64,000 nt of DNA. Source: Gerris lacustris. Taxonomy: Eukaryota; Arthropoda; Insecta; Hemiptera; Gerridae. The stretch spans positions 116,118,754 through 116,182,753 of the forward strand of contig OX578276.1 of assembly GCA_951217055.1 (NCBI GenBank), in the 5' to 3' direction. Position numbers and translations under genes: made by a program. The notes below the pieces were generated by a model. It saw only the letters and a list, made by a program, of their open reading frames with translations, was not told the DNA's origin and made no database searches. Positions 10,877-22,343 of the stretch are shown here, one piece after another; position 1 is the first letter of the stretch; each line of letters starts with the position of its first letter.

Positions 10877-12539
10877 CACGGGCGTCGTCGCCGGGGGGGA
10901 CAGGGGGGACGCGTCCCCCCCAATGTTTGAGATGGAATAAAAAATTTAGCCTAAAAAAAAGTATAAAATATCTAACCCGTTTTTAATTTCTACATATATT
11001 TTATCATTAATAATATATTATCCACTGTATGTCACTTCGATACCATGTTACTGTTAACAGTGAACAACTAATATGGAATCTTCAGATACAGTTAGAAACC
11101 TGTTATCAGTTATTACAAGAAGACCTAGTGCCCCCCCCCCCCCCCCCTTTCATTCAATTTTCTTGATGAGAAAAAAAAAACCTCTTGCGTTCAGGATTGG
11201 GGGCCCCCTCGACGTTGGTACAAGGATAGTAAATCCAGTTATTGGGGGCCCCCTCGCACTGGGGGCCGAGATGCGGGCCCCCGCGGGCTTATAGTTAAGC
11301 CACTGGGAATAGGGGGCCCTTTTATGGGGGATTTGGTTTGGAAATTTCGGGGGTAATATGGAAACGACCACCATTTTGGAAACGATATATATTTGTAATC
11401 TACATTTCAATACCTTTACAATGATACCCTTCTCAAAAATTACAAAAAATCGCAATTGCTCGCTGATCGAAGAAATTTTGAGTTGTGACTTCACAAGATT
11501 TTTCCTGTTTTTGGGCAAAAAAGTTTAACTTGTCTACCGAATTTTAAATCTCTAGCTACAATAGGTCGGGGGTTTGATCCAAGATGCGACGGATGATCTA
11601 CCAAAAGCATAAGGGTTTCTAGGATGACCTCAAACCCAAAAAATGATTTCGGTTGTAGCATCTCGATAAATTAAATCTTATTTGTTTAACTTTTTTTCAT
11701 TTTAGGGAAAATGATGCAAGGTTATGGTTAGTTTAGGTTAAGTTTATTACTTTTTGACCTGACCTAACTTAACCCTAACCTTCCAACATAACTATATAAA
11801 ACGTGACACTTTGTGTATATTTAAAAAATAGAAAATACTGAATTTATCGAGATAATACAACCAGAATAGTTTTTAGTGTCCTGAGATACTGTAAAAAAGA
11901 CAAATCCTGTAACAAGGAACAGTTTAAAAAAAATAAACGAAGTAAATCAGACAGTACGAAATAGGCCAAATAGTGCAGATTGATGTCAAAAGAGAAAACT
12001 TTACTAAAGAATGCATTATGATCCTTAAAATTCACGAAATTTTTCTAGGGCCCCCAGACTCCCCCAACTTCGTCTGCAATAGCTCGACCACCCCTCAAAA
12101 TCCAATGTCCCGTTTTGGACTAAACTTTATATCATGGCCACCCTAAGAAAACATATTTTTATTTTTTTTCATAAACTATTGAATTTTAAATGACATAGTT
12201 TATTATAAATTTTTAGTGATATTGCATAATTGCTATTTACTGATCTATTTTATCTAGAATGATTAGGAGCACAACTTTTATTTATTACATTTACTACTGT
12301 TAAGTTACTATTTCAGTTTGATATTTTTATAAAAATACTTGTGTTAATAGTTTTGTCAACGAACTACACCGCAGGTTTACTTTATTTTATGACAAAGTAA
12401 AAATCAAATTCCACATAAGAGATGCATAAAAACGCTGTTTTGAGAGGTCATAATTTCAAAATTTTCCGGGGGAGGACCCCCGGACCCCCCTCCCGGAATG
12501 TGCCCCCCCCCCAATATTGTACTGCTGACGACGCCCATG
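10877..12539. mobile_element. hAT-like element C in the LINE 3' region
   Basis: Ends CACGGGCGTCGTC (10877) and GACGACGCCCATG (ending 12539) are inverted repeats, flanked by the 8-bp repeat AATAAATT (10869-10876, 12540-12547). Next to both ends are runs of G or C. The 1663-bp interior has no intact transposase. It includes G/C-rich blocks (11120-11330, 12045-12110) and a foldback repeat at about 11648-11868 with related sequence at 31069-31290. Confidence 0.8.
11648..11868. repeat. Foldback repeat F, copy 1
   Basis: Inverted arms (GGTTGTAGCATCTCGATAAA and its near-complement TTTATCGAGATAATACAACC) enclose a centre with GGTTAGTTTAGGTTAAG and GACCTGACCTAACTTAACC. A related copy is at 31069-31290. 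Confidence 0.55.
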
Positions 12540-12804
12540 AATAAATTAGAGTTAAAACTTAAAAACCAGTATCACAGATCCACAAACTATACAAAACTTA
12601 AAAGCTAAAATGTTATTTACTTTTTAACAAAATTCAATAACATTATAACTTAAAACCAAAATCACAGTACCTAAACCTAATGAGACTAATTAAAAAGTTA
12701 ACAAAACATAAAAACTAAAATATTGATAAAAAAAAAACAACACAGAAACTACACAGTACATTAATGTTCTAATAATTCTTCAATTGTATAAAAAGCATTA
12801 TCAA

Positions 12805-13293
12805 TTAACATTTTTTAATTTTATTTTTAAATAAGTTTACTGGCAAACTTAAAGTCTGGTAACTAATTTTATTTAAAACTTTAACACCTATGTAATCAAA
12901 GTGATTATTGGTGAGAGCCAACCGATTGGAGGGAAGAGGTATTTTTTTACAGTTTCTTGTTGAGTATCTATATTCTTTTCTACCCACATCCTCTATCTTA
13001 CTTTTCATCTCCAAGGCAACAGCTAAAATGTAGATACCTGTTAGCGTCAGTACTTGCAATTTCTTGAAAAGAGGCCTACAACTCTCGTTCCACCTGGCTC
13101 CGCCTATAATACGTAGGGCTTTTTTCTGAACAAGAAACACTTCATTCGTGTGAGATGAGCTACCCCAGGCAGTAACACAGTAAGTAATCACCGAGTGGAA
13201 GTGGGCAAAGTACACTTTGAGAACAGTGTCAGAGTCAAGACTTTTTCTAAGTTTTCGAAGAAGGTACACAGTAGAAGAAAGTCGCTTTGCTAG
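12805..13293 (-). pseudogene. LINE reverse transcriptase, C-terminal part
   Basis: This frame continues the RT protein after the 11-kb insertion: LAKRLSSTVYLLRKLRK, then VLKVYFAHFHSVITYCVTAWG, VQKKALRIIGGARW and CRPLFKKLQVLTL. It ends with a stop at 12805. This is the usual thumb and post-RT region of insect jockey/CR1-like elements (YF..F.S...Y....WG, then Q.KA.R.I). About 160 codons belong to the LINE. The first residues of the longer open frame reaching 13332 come from the inserted hAT end and are not LINE. Confidence 0.85.
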
Positions 13294-14149
13294 CAGTGCC
13301 GGAACTAGCCGTGTGCATGGGGTCGGCCGCACACGGGCCTCGGGGTAAGGGGGGCCTCTCTTCCGCTCGGCCAGTTATAAAAAAAAAATGAATAAAATAA
13401 AAATAAATGAATAAAAAATAAAGAATAATTTTACGAAAAAGGTGAAGTTAGTTTATATTTTATTTATTACCATTGTTATTATTTTTATGTGGTAGGTATC
13501 TATATTCTTTTCCACATAATAATAATTATTATTATAATCATTTTTTGAGACAGTTGATGTTAAAGGCTTATTAAGATAATATTATTAATATAAAAATTGA
13601 CTTACAACATGACGTAATTTTTTATACATTTGGGTAATTTAGACTGTTAATGTTTTGTATTATCCTGCATATGTTTCATAAAAATGTAACTATCTTTAGT
13701 AAGTTTTTAAAATAATTATACATTTTTAACTTGTAAAATATGCCTGCACAGGGGCCACCTAACACGATCCACTCAATATCTCCGGAATCTACTGCAGGAA
13801 GAAAGACGCGGTTTGCTGGGTTCTATGTTAACTAAAAATGCGCTTACAGAAAAAATGCTAAGCACTTTGAGCGCTAAAATGCTCTGAAGCAGTACTTAAA
13901 ATATGAAAAAGTTAATAGAAGACATATTATTAAGGCTAAAGTTAGATTCTATGGCTTAAAATAAGAACTTTTTACTCTTGGCATTTTTTCTCCAAGAAGT
14001 AAAGTTTCAAAATATGAGTAGTATTCAACTCAAGTCTAACAGATAAAATAATAGATCTAATAAAAAAATGTAAACTAAAGAGTTCTTATTTTGAGCCATA
14101 AACTCGAAATCCATTCTTTTGCATTAATTACAAGAGCTCTTTTTTTACT

Positions 14150-14420
14150 TTAGCACCCCCTTGGTTCTAAACAATAATCTGCCCTACAAAGTCACAAAGG
14201 TTTGTGTGTTTGTCTCCCCATGACATTGAGACTCCTGGGGAAGTTCTATATTTAATATTCTTTTATCTTAATAGTTGATTAGACTAAGGGATATGATCAC
14301 GATCACAATTATAAACACAAGTGTGATATTCCTTTGTCCCAAGATACATTAGAATAAATATCCCTTCGTCTTAACAGTAATTTAAACTAAGAATATATGC
14401 TACTCTGTACAATGTTCCTT
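14150..14420 (+). repeat. Dispersed repeat E, copy
   Basis: Text from TTTAGCACCCCCTTGGTTC through GTTTGTCTCCCCATGACATT to TGTGATATTCCTTTGTCCCA and AATAAATATCCCTTCGTCTT recurs at 53990-54260. The ~50-bp terminal part also occurs at 42325 (reverse), 58580 and 59045 (reverse). Confidence 0.7.
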
Positions 14421-14486
14421 TGGAGAAATAACTATTAACATAAATAGGGGGATACTAAAGTAAAAAAGTACCATTTCAGGCAACAT

Positions 14487-14602
14487 TTTACTTTTCATAT
14501 AAAGAGAAAATATTGTAATGGCGCGAAAATTCAATTTTGATGGATTTACACGTTTTGAGGTCCCCTGAGTCCAAAAAAGAAGTTTTTAAAAAATGTCTGT
14601 CT
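14487..14602 (+). repeat. Repeat A copy 1, left part (continues at 23943)
   Basis: Begins with TTTACTTTTCATATAAAG and reads TTTGAGGTCCCCT and TGTCTGTCTGTGCAGAC. It resumes after hAT-B at 23943 with GGGCCGATTTTGACGAAATT, AAATTTGGGGGCGCTA and AACGGTTCCGACGATTTTGA. Two further copies lie at 32864-33957 and 33958-35000. The right end, about 24200, is diverged. Confidence 0.75.
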
Positions 14603-15492
14603 GTGCAGACCAGTGGCGGATTTACGGGGGGGGCTTCCGGGCTGAAGCCCCCCCCAAAATACTGGAAATTGAAAAGTTTATCTGGCTGAATCCTAGTAAA
14701 TAAGCATCTACATATCGGGCTAAAATTATGACTCTGTGATTAAATTTAAATTTTAAGTATATTTTCTTACTATCTTAACGCCAACAGCGAAGATAAAAGG
14801 GACACGGGAGTGCTGTGCAAATAAATATTAAAACGATTGGCCTAGGCTGGAGGGACAGGGAAGTGTGTGATATTGGATAAAGTCGTATTAGGGAAATTAG
14901 TGCTAACTCCTTTAACTAAATACAAACATTCTTTAGAAGTATTTAAAGATCATGTTTTTAAAGGAAACCACCAGTTATCTTGTATGAAAGCTACAGAGTG
15001 ACGGAAACTTGGACTACATGACATACAACGAAATGAAAGAAAATTCAGAGCCCTGCTAAGATTTCGTGTAGACGCAGGTGATAAGATATTACCACCACCT
15101 TAAATCAGCTCCTAAAAATGAAACTTTTATAAGCAAGACAACCCAAAACGCCATAGTTGCGGTTCGTTAATTATGGATGAAATCGTCAAAGAAGTTAGAC
15201 ATTCAGACTATTATTCCTTAATTGCTGAAGAAACAAGAGACACCAGTTCTGTTGAACAACTCACAATATGCAAGATTTCTTGACTTGGAGTCTTGCAAAA
15301 AATAAAAGAGGTATTTATTGGCATTGTAGAGGCCACAGAAAGAACTTGAAGAACTAATTCTTTAAAAATATTGAAAAACTAGGCATAGATTTAAATTTTT
15401 TGAGATGCCAGGCTTGTGAAGGAGGTTCTAATATGGCAGGAAAATTTAAAAGAGTTCAGGCTCGCATTCTAGAATTAAACCTTTTTAGCCAT

Positions 15493-16545
15493 TGTAATAC
15501 GTCCGCCACTCGTAGGTGGTAGCGGGCCGTGACGGACGTGTACAATTAATAAAAAAACAACTTACTTCCCTGGAATGGGGGGGGGGGAAGGTCTCGGGCT
15601 GAGAAATAACCAAATTCCAATTCTTTTTAGTGGACGTGGTCGTCCCAAACACAACTCTTTACTATTTTAAAATATACAATACTGTCTTTGTCTGCTACCT
15701 ACACCTAGGCTCCCCTAACGTACAGGTACGACCTATAACATAAAAATAAACCCTACGGAGCCCTCACAATCTCTAGGGTAGGCAGTGACTTAATTCTCGT
15801 CTTAGACTTAACATTAACATTAAAGCAAAGGGATTCTCCCGTAGTCTCACCGATGAGTCGACCAAAAACAAGGCCGCAAAAATGAAGTGGTACTCACAGT
15901 TTGATGATATCCGTAATTTTTGTTTGTGTAATCCTTTGGTGGAACCTCCTCCACAACACCCGCGTTATGTTCTCGGCACACCACGTCTCCGAAAAGTTTC
16001 CTACTTAGCAACCGGCAAAGTACTCTACCTCAGAATTTTCGGCACACAGCATAGAACTTTGGCACACAGCCTAACTTAAATTTTTAGCACACAGCATAGA
16101 ACTTTGGCACACAGCCTAACTTAAATTTTTAGCACACAGCATAGAACTTTGGCACACAGCCTAAACTACCTTTGGCACACAGCCTAGACTTCCTTCGGCA
16201 CACAGCCTAACTTACGAACCTACTCGGCGCTCTCGCAAAACGGACTGGCCCAGAGTGGGGGGTTCATGGAGCTTTTATCACCTCAGCCGGGGGTGGAACG
16301 CGTACCGGTAAGTGGCGGTAACTTTGCCACAGGAGACCGGTAAGGTTCCTCTACGATTTGCGGTGGCCGTGGTAACGTTGCCGGAGTGCCCAGGGGGCGT
16401 GGCTTCGCGGTAACGTTGCCGGGGATGGCCGGGACGTGCTCTATGGGGACGGTGCCGAGGTGCCCGCGAGTCCCGATCTCGTGGGGAGTGCTTTTCTGGC
16501 GCGAAAAATTTGGTAACCCGGGGATTTTTAGGCCACCGGGTTACA
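15493..16545 (-). repeat. 3' LTR (1053 bp)
   Basis: On the plus strand it begins TGTAATACGTCCGCC and ends GGCCACCGGGTTACA. It contains eight copies of GCACACAGC between about 16041 and 16206, two more than the other LTR, because a 45-bp unit is present once extra. A G11 run lies near 15578. Open frames of 60-70 codons inside are also in the other LTR and look incidental. Confidence 0.93.
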
Positions 16546-16559
16546 CTCCCTTCTTCTCC
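16546..16559 (-). other. Polypurine tract
   Basis: On the minus strand GGAGAAGAAGGGAG lies immediately before the TG of the 3' LTR, the expected position of the plus-strand primer of an LTR retroelement. Confidence 0.85.
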
Positions 16560-16899
16560 GCAAGCCGACGTCCACGTCGGCGCAAGAAACTGGCATAGCT
16601 GAAGCTGGCGCGGTGTGCCTGGTGCTGGTGCCTGTCATAGGCTGCTTTTCTCTACAGCTAGGGCACGTTGTGGGTCTTTTCACAGGATGGCAGGTGGCTG
16701 GTTGGATCCTCTTTTACGGCTGTGGTCAATTGTTTCCACATAAAGCTAGCTTTTACATACAATTAGGCTGGATACTGATAAACTATATTCGCGGTACCTA
16801 GAGGAGACCTTGCTTTTAAAGAAAAATTTACAAAAAGAAACAAACGGAAAAAATAAAAGAAGGAGAAGGAAAGGAAAGGGTAGACTTTAAGTTAAATCA
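16560..16899 (-). other. Short non-coding region after gag
   Basis: The 340 bp between the gag stop and the polypurine tract hold no RT, integrase or envelope-like frame. Confidence 0.6.
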
Positions 16900-18450
16900 C
16901 TATGATTTGGGGTAGTGAATACTGGGACGTAGGCCACGGCACTGCGTATCCGGAGGTCGGTCCTGGGGTGTTGGTTCTTCCAGGTCTTTGTCAGTGTCAG
17001 AGCTGAAAAGGGCGCATTCGATCTCTAGATTCTGGGCTGGGGCCTGGTGGGTATTATGTTGGCTGGGGGGTAGATAGGTGTCGTCCTGTACGTTTCTCTC
17101 GTTAGTGGATTTAAGACGGTTCAGGTGCGTTAATTTGTGGTCCAAGGCACGGTGAGGTTTTTCTTCCGGGACATCCCATTCCTCGGTTTCAATGATTGGC
17201 GAAGGGTTTCTCCGGGTGACTTCAGTTCGCCTTACGGTGTGGACGGGTTGTATCTCTTGAGCGTTGGAGCGAAGTCTAGCTAAGGTAACGGTAGGTATTC
17301 GCTGGCTCTCCAGGAAGTCCTGGTCAGGTCTTTGCTTGTTCTCGCTGTCTGCTGTTGGTTCCGGCGTCTCGTCTACTCGTCCTGGAGGTACACGGCATGC
17401 TTCCCGTTGTCCAGTACTGCTTCCTTCCGGGATAGGTCGCAACTCTACCGCGGGGGTTGATGACTCTGGCAGAGGCCTCTGGAACTCTTGTGACGTGGTT
17501 TCACGTCGCTGGAAAGGCCAGGATCGAAGAGGCCAAGGACAATTATTTCTTTGATGGTCGCTAGCTCCGCAGTAGGTACAAAATGGAAAAACGGTCATCC
17601 GAGGGCAGTTCCTTGCGAGGTGTCCTGGCTTTCTGCAGGCGTAGCAGCGTCTCATTGCCGTTCTTTGTTTGCGGCAGCGGCAACGGTTATCTTTATCTTT
17701 AACCCAAGCTTCCGACTTCGGTGCTTTCTGAAGACAGTCGATTAGCCTCTCAATCCTTCTCAGAGTGGCATCAAGGGACTGAGTCGGACTCACGCCTCGG
17801 TTATTGAACGCAGTCAGCTCTTGAAGCCTCCTGGCTACGTTCAGGGCGTCGCTGAGGGTTTTGGGTTCCTTAACCGCTACCAGACATCTCAAATCCCTTT
17901 TAAGTCCTCTGACAAAGGCACGGACAGCTTTCTCGTCTACCCATTCTTGTTGTCTTCTAGGGGTCCAGGTAGGGTTGTCCGCCCGGGCGACCCGCCGAGC
18001 TAACTGGTCCACACGCTCCGCATAGGCGCGTAAGGGCTCATCTTCATACTGTTGCACGGACCAAAGTTTCATCGACGCTTCAGTCGGATCGTCTTGCCCA
18101 TACCATTTCATCATTTCCCGCTGCAGGCTATCGAAGGGTGCCGGGTCCGCGGGGCTAACTGGCCTCCCTGTCACAAAAGTGTAGGCAGCTCCCCTCGTCT
18201 TCAATCTTAAGACACGCAGCTTCATTTCTTGCGATAGTCCCACGGTGGTTTCGTCTAAAATCTGGAGAAATTGGGATAAGGAGTACTTCTCGTCCTGCTC
18301 CGGGTCCCAGGGGGCGATTGAATCAAGTAAAAATTTGGTGAGGGGTCCGGTCCCCGATTCCGGTTTAGGTGGATCTGGTACCCGTGTCAACAACCGCTCC
18401 ATTTGTCGCATGACGGCTGCAAAGGGGCCTGAATCTTCCTCTTCGGCCAT
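16900..18450 (-). CDS. gag: Gag polyprotein of an LTR retrotransposon
   Basis: The 516-aa protein starts at ATG 18450 and is uninterrupted. It should assemble the cytoplasmic particle that packages the element's RNA. Residues ~50-215 form the capsid-like Gag domain, with the W-Y/Q..DEPLRAYAERVDQL and FVRGLKRDLR blocks typical of Ty3/gypsy-type Gag. Two CX2CX4HX4C zinc knuckles follow at 269-282 and 291-304, after a basic stretch (RKQRTAMRR). The last ~210 residues are hydrophilic and proline-rich, with no protease motif (no D[ST]G in a protease context). It is GC-richer than its AT-rich leader. No pol frame follows: the stop is only 355 bp from the LTR. Lineage (gypsy-like versus BEL/Pao) is inferred from Gag alone. 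Confidence 0.88.
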   Translation of the reverse strand: MAEEEDSGPFAAVMRQMERLLTRVPDPPKPESGTGPLTKFLLDSIAPWDPEQDEKYSLSQFLQILDETTVGLSQEMKLRVLRLKTRGAAYTFVTGRPVSPADPAPFDSLQREMMKWYGQDDPTEASMKLWSVQQYEDEPLRAYAERVDQLARRVARADNPTWTPRRQQEWVDEKAVRAFVRGLKRDLRCLVAVKEPKTLSDALNVARRLQELTAFNNRGVSPTQSLDATLRRIERLIDCLQKAPKSEAWVKDKDNRCRCRKQRTAMRRCYACRKPGHLARNCPRMTVFPFCTYCGASDHQRNNCPWPLRSWPFQRRETTSQEFQRPLPESSTPAVELRPIPEGSSTGQREACRVPPGRVDETPEPTADSENKQRPDQDFLESQRIPTVTLARLRSNAQEIQPVHTVRRTEVTRRNPSPIIETEEWDVPEEKPHRALDHKLTHLNRLKSTNERNVQDDTYLPPSQHNTHQAPAQNLEIECALFSSDTDKDLEEPTPQDRPPDTQCRGLRPSIHYPKS

Positions 18451-21314
18451 CCTGTAGAGATAATAGGAGCTAAAACACCACTAGGGAAATACCACCCAAT
18501 AGGAATGATTCACCAGGATATTTGCCCAAGAAGAAAAAATTTACATAACTAGATAAATAAATCCTGAAATCTATGACAAGGGCCAAGCAAAGCAAAAAAA
18601 AAAAAAAAATACAAACAATGACCAAAAAAAAAATTAAATAATTAAAGATAGACCTAAGAGTATCAACCAAATTGTACAAAAGTTATACTTACTTTCCTAA
18701 AGACAGAAATACCAGTACAAGCAAACAAAAAAAACAACAAAATAAAATAAATGAATTGGTTCGCACTCTCACAAAAATTTTCTAAAGTCTAATTAAGTAA
18801 TTGAATATAATTTCTGTTAGGTCTTTAATTTTTCTACAAGATCTAGTTGTGAAGATTTTTAAATTAAATTAAATTAAATAAATATAAAATTAAAATTAAA
18901 TAGAGTGAGTATCCAAAAGTTTAATTTTTAATTAGTGTAATTTTTATTAGTAATTTTGCAATAATAAAATAAATGTTCAGCTAAGTATTAAAGTGAGTTA
19001 AATACGCTCAGTTTCAAGAGAAAAATATAATGTAAATTATAGAATTACACACACACGCAATGGATTAAATTCAACAAGGTATAATATATATAAAAATTAA
19101 TTAAATTTTAAATGGTTAGTCAATAAAAAAAATTTTTAGATACTTACATATCAAAACCTTAAAGAATACAGAGAAAAAAAAAACAGAATAAATTTTGTTA
19201 ATTAAAAAAAAGGTATAAAAGTTCTCTCACAAAAATTTAGTCTAAGTCTTGGAGAGAGTAAGAACTGAGACTGAATATTATATTTATCTAAATATAAAGA
19301 CTACCGATATCGATCTTTATATATGACAACAAAAATATTAATATAAGACAACAGTGTCTAAGAAACAATGTCTAATATCAGTAGATTATTTTATTATTGT
19401 TCAAAGTCAAATTCTGAAATTAAAATTAATTAAAACATAAACATGAGTGAGAACCAAGACAATAATTATGTTTTATTTGATAATAAAAGACGACCACGAT
19501 AAAAACTAACGAATAGATTTTCAACAATTTAAGCTAATTTAAGTTAATCTCTAAGGGTAAGTGGATTTAAGTTCCACTAAAAATAAATAAATTTAACAAA
19601 ATAAATGTTTAACAATAACTAAGAAAAAAAAAAAAAAAAAAAATAGTATAAATTAATTAGCAATAAACCAAGACGCCCAAAAAAAAAGAATGGTAGTTAA
19701 GCCTCAAAAAAGAAGTTAAGTTAAAGTGTTTCCAATAGAAAAATGTATATCAATAAGAGAAAATTTCGAAAGCGATAAGTTCACTAAATTTTTTAAAGTA
19801 AATAAAAAAAAGAAAAATTTATTAAAGTTAATTTTTAAGTAAATTGACGGCGTTAAATAGAATGAATTAATCAGTAAAGAAAGCTTGAAAAGTACCGAGT
19901 TTAAAAAAAAAATACAAGAGGTGTACATAACATTAAGTCGAAATAATCTAAGTTCAAGAATTATTAATTAAGAAAAGAAAAGAAAGAATTAAGAAGAATA
20001 ATTAAGAAAGAAAGAATTATTAATTAAGTCGTTAATTCAATTCAAAAAAATAAATAAAGTAAAGTTAATTAATAAAGTTAAAGTTAATTAATAAATTATA
20101 CTGGATTAAGTGTCCAAGTGGCTAAGGTATATTATAATATATTTTTCCTCAGATCAAAAGAACTTCACTAAGTTTACAGTTAATTTAAAAATAATAATTA
20201 GATTCAGTAATCAGTTTAAATAAGTAACAACTATTTTAAGTAACACGCATTTTTTTCAAAAAAAAATAACGTTAAGTTTGGAAAAGAAAAATATATTTAC
20301 AAAGCTAAATTAAATTTAAGTTCTTACTTAAGTTACTTAGAAATGTTAAGTTGAAGGTTAAGTTTCGGTTAATGCAATGGGGGAAAAAAAATTAAGTTTA
20401 GATAAATTAAGATCAACACACACACAAAATAAAAAGTTATGGTTGACGGGCATACAAAAATAAATATTATAAATCAAGTTAAATAGCATCAGGCCAAAAG
20501 AAAAATAAGGAAATATTCGAAAGTTAATAATTTAAGTTAATAACGTTTTAGTTCCATCCAAAAGTTAGTGCAAATTAAATTTAAATTTAAAGCAAGAAAA
20601 ATGAATGAAATTTTTAATAACTAATGGGATATTTTGTTAGTTCAATAATATGTTTCTCTACTAACTAAAAATTTCCCAATACAAATAAATAATTGCATAA
20701 CAAAAAGAAATTTTACGTAAAACAAGAATAATAATATGATCGTGAAACAAAACACATAAGTTGGCAAATTTCATCGACCAAAAAAAAAAATCAAGTAATT
20801 AATTAAATCTTTATTAATTAAAAAAAAACAAATTAATAAATAAGTTCGATTTTTAAATTAAATAAACAAGTCTAACCTACTTTAACAAAGGACACAAATT
20901 AACGTTAAAAAAAAGGAATTCTAATAAAGTAATTAATTTAATTTTTCTTGTATACGAGCGCAAAAACAAAAATGACAAATTAACAAGTTCATAAATTTGA
21001 CTAGAAGAAGATTACGTTCGGCCAGTCGTAACTAACATGAATAACAATTAAAAAAAATATATATATTTACATTCTACATCCGGGGTTAAGTATAAATTTA
21101 ATTTAATTTTTTTTTAAGTTCTAAGTACGGGAACAAAATGCTACAGTCAATAAGAAAATTTAAGAGATTTTAAGAGAAAACTTTAATTATGACATACTCT
21201 TTCTTGTGACTTATCTCAAGATTTTACTTTAAATAAACGTAACCAATTTAAAAGATTTTTATTTTTCTCTCCCATTCCAGGCGGGGTTAAATTTAAATTT
21301 AATTTTAATTTACA
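18451..21314 (-). other. AT-rich 2.9-kb leader of the gag-only element
   Basis: Between Gag and the primer site there is no coding frame of note. The plus strand is strongly A-biased, with many AAGTTAA/TTAAGTT-type words, so the element's RNA would be U-rich here. It sits where a packaging signal and 5' UTR belong, but it is much longer than usual. Confidence 0.75.
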
Positions 21315-21332
21315 TCCCACCGCTTGGCACCA
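21315..21332 (-). other. Candidate primer binding site
   Basis: On the minus strand, four bases after the CA end of the 5' LTR, the text reads TGGTGCCAAGCGGTGGG. It starts with TGG, the complement of the tRNA CCA end. The donor tRNA was not identified: an acceptor strand starting GCCAAGC would be needed. Confidence 0.5.
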
Positions 21333-21336
21333 TTTT

Positions 21337-22343
21337 TGTAATACGTCCGCCACTCGTAGGTGGTAGCGGGCCGTGACGGACGTGTACAATTAATAAAAAA
21401 ACAACTTACTTCCCTGGAATGGGGGGGGGGAAGGTCTCGGGCTGAGAAATAACCAAATTCCAATTCTTTTTAGTGGACGTGGTCGTCCCAAACACAACTC
21501 TTTACTATTTTAAAATATACAATACTGTCTTTGTCTGCTACCTACACCTAGGCTCCCCTAACGTACAGGTACGACCTATAACATAAAAATAAACCCTACG
21601 GAGCCCTCACAATCTCTAGGGTAGGCAGTGACTTAATTCTCGTCTTAGACTTAACATTAACATTAAAGCAAAGGGATTCTCCCGTAGTCTCACCGATGAG
21701 TCGACCAAAAACAAGGCCGCAAAAATGAAGTGGTACTCACAGTTTGATGATATCCGTAATTTTTGTTTGTGTAATCCTTTGGTGGAACCTCCTCCACAAC
21801 ACCCGCGTTATGTTCTCGGCACACCACGTCTCCGAAAAGTTTCCTACTTAGCAACCGGCAAAGTACTCTACCTCAGAATTTTCGGCACACAGCATAGAAC
21901 TTTGGCACACAGCCTAACTTAAATTTTTAGCACACAGCATAGAACTTTGGCACACAGCCTAAACTACCTTTGGCACACAGCCTAGACTTCCTTCGGCACA
22001 CAGCCTAACTTACGAACCTACTCGGCGCTCTCGCAAAACGGACTGGCCCAGAGTGGGGGGTTCATGGAGCTTTTATCACCTCAGCCGGGGGTGGAACGCG
22101 TACCGGTAAGTGGCGGTAACTTTGCCACAGGAGACCGGTAAGGTTCCTCTACGATTTGCGGTGGCCGTGGTAACGTTGCCGGAGTGCCCAGGGGGCGTGG
22201 CTTCGCGGTAACGTTGCCGGGGATGGCCGGGACGTGCTCTATGGGGACGGTGCCGAGGTGCCCGCGAGTCCCGATCTCGTGGGGAGTGCTTTTCTGGCGC
22301 GAAAAATTTGGTAACCCGGGGATTTTTAGGCCACCGGGTTACA
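21337..22343 (-). repeat. 5' LTR (1007 bp)
   Basis: Identical to the LTR at 15493-16545 as far as I can compare by eye, apart from lacking one 45-bp GCACACAGC-containing unit and having a G10 rather than G11 run. The promoter of the minus-strand transcript should lie here; no TATA box was assigned. Confidence 0.93.

Larger units (their letters stand above)
15493..22343 (-). mobile_element. Gag-only LTR retrotransposon, recent insertion
   Basis: The element has two ~1-kb LTRs (15493-16545 and 21337-22343) with TG...CA ends and a 4-bp duplication CCAT (15489-15492, 22344-22347). On its own (minus) strand the order is: 5' LTR, primer-binding-site-like sequence, ~2.87-kb AT-rich leader, a 516-codon Gag, ~0.35 kb, polypurine tract, 3' LTR. 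No protease, RT, RNase H or integrase frame is present on either strand. It therefore needs enzymes in trans. The LTRs differ only by one 45-bp repeat unit and one G in a poly-G run, so the insertion is young. Confidence 0.92.

Noticed and set aside
17264..18457. Plus-strand open frames of 60-96 codons
   Set aside because: Shadows of the minus-strand Gag frame.
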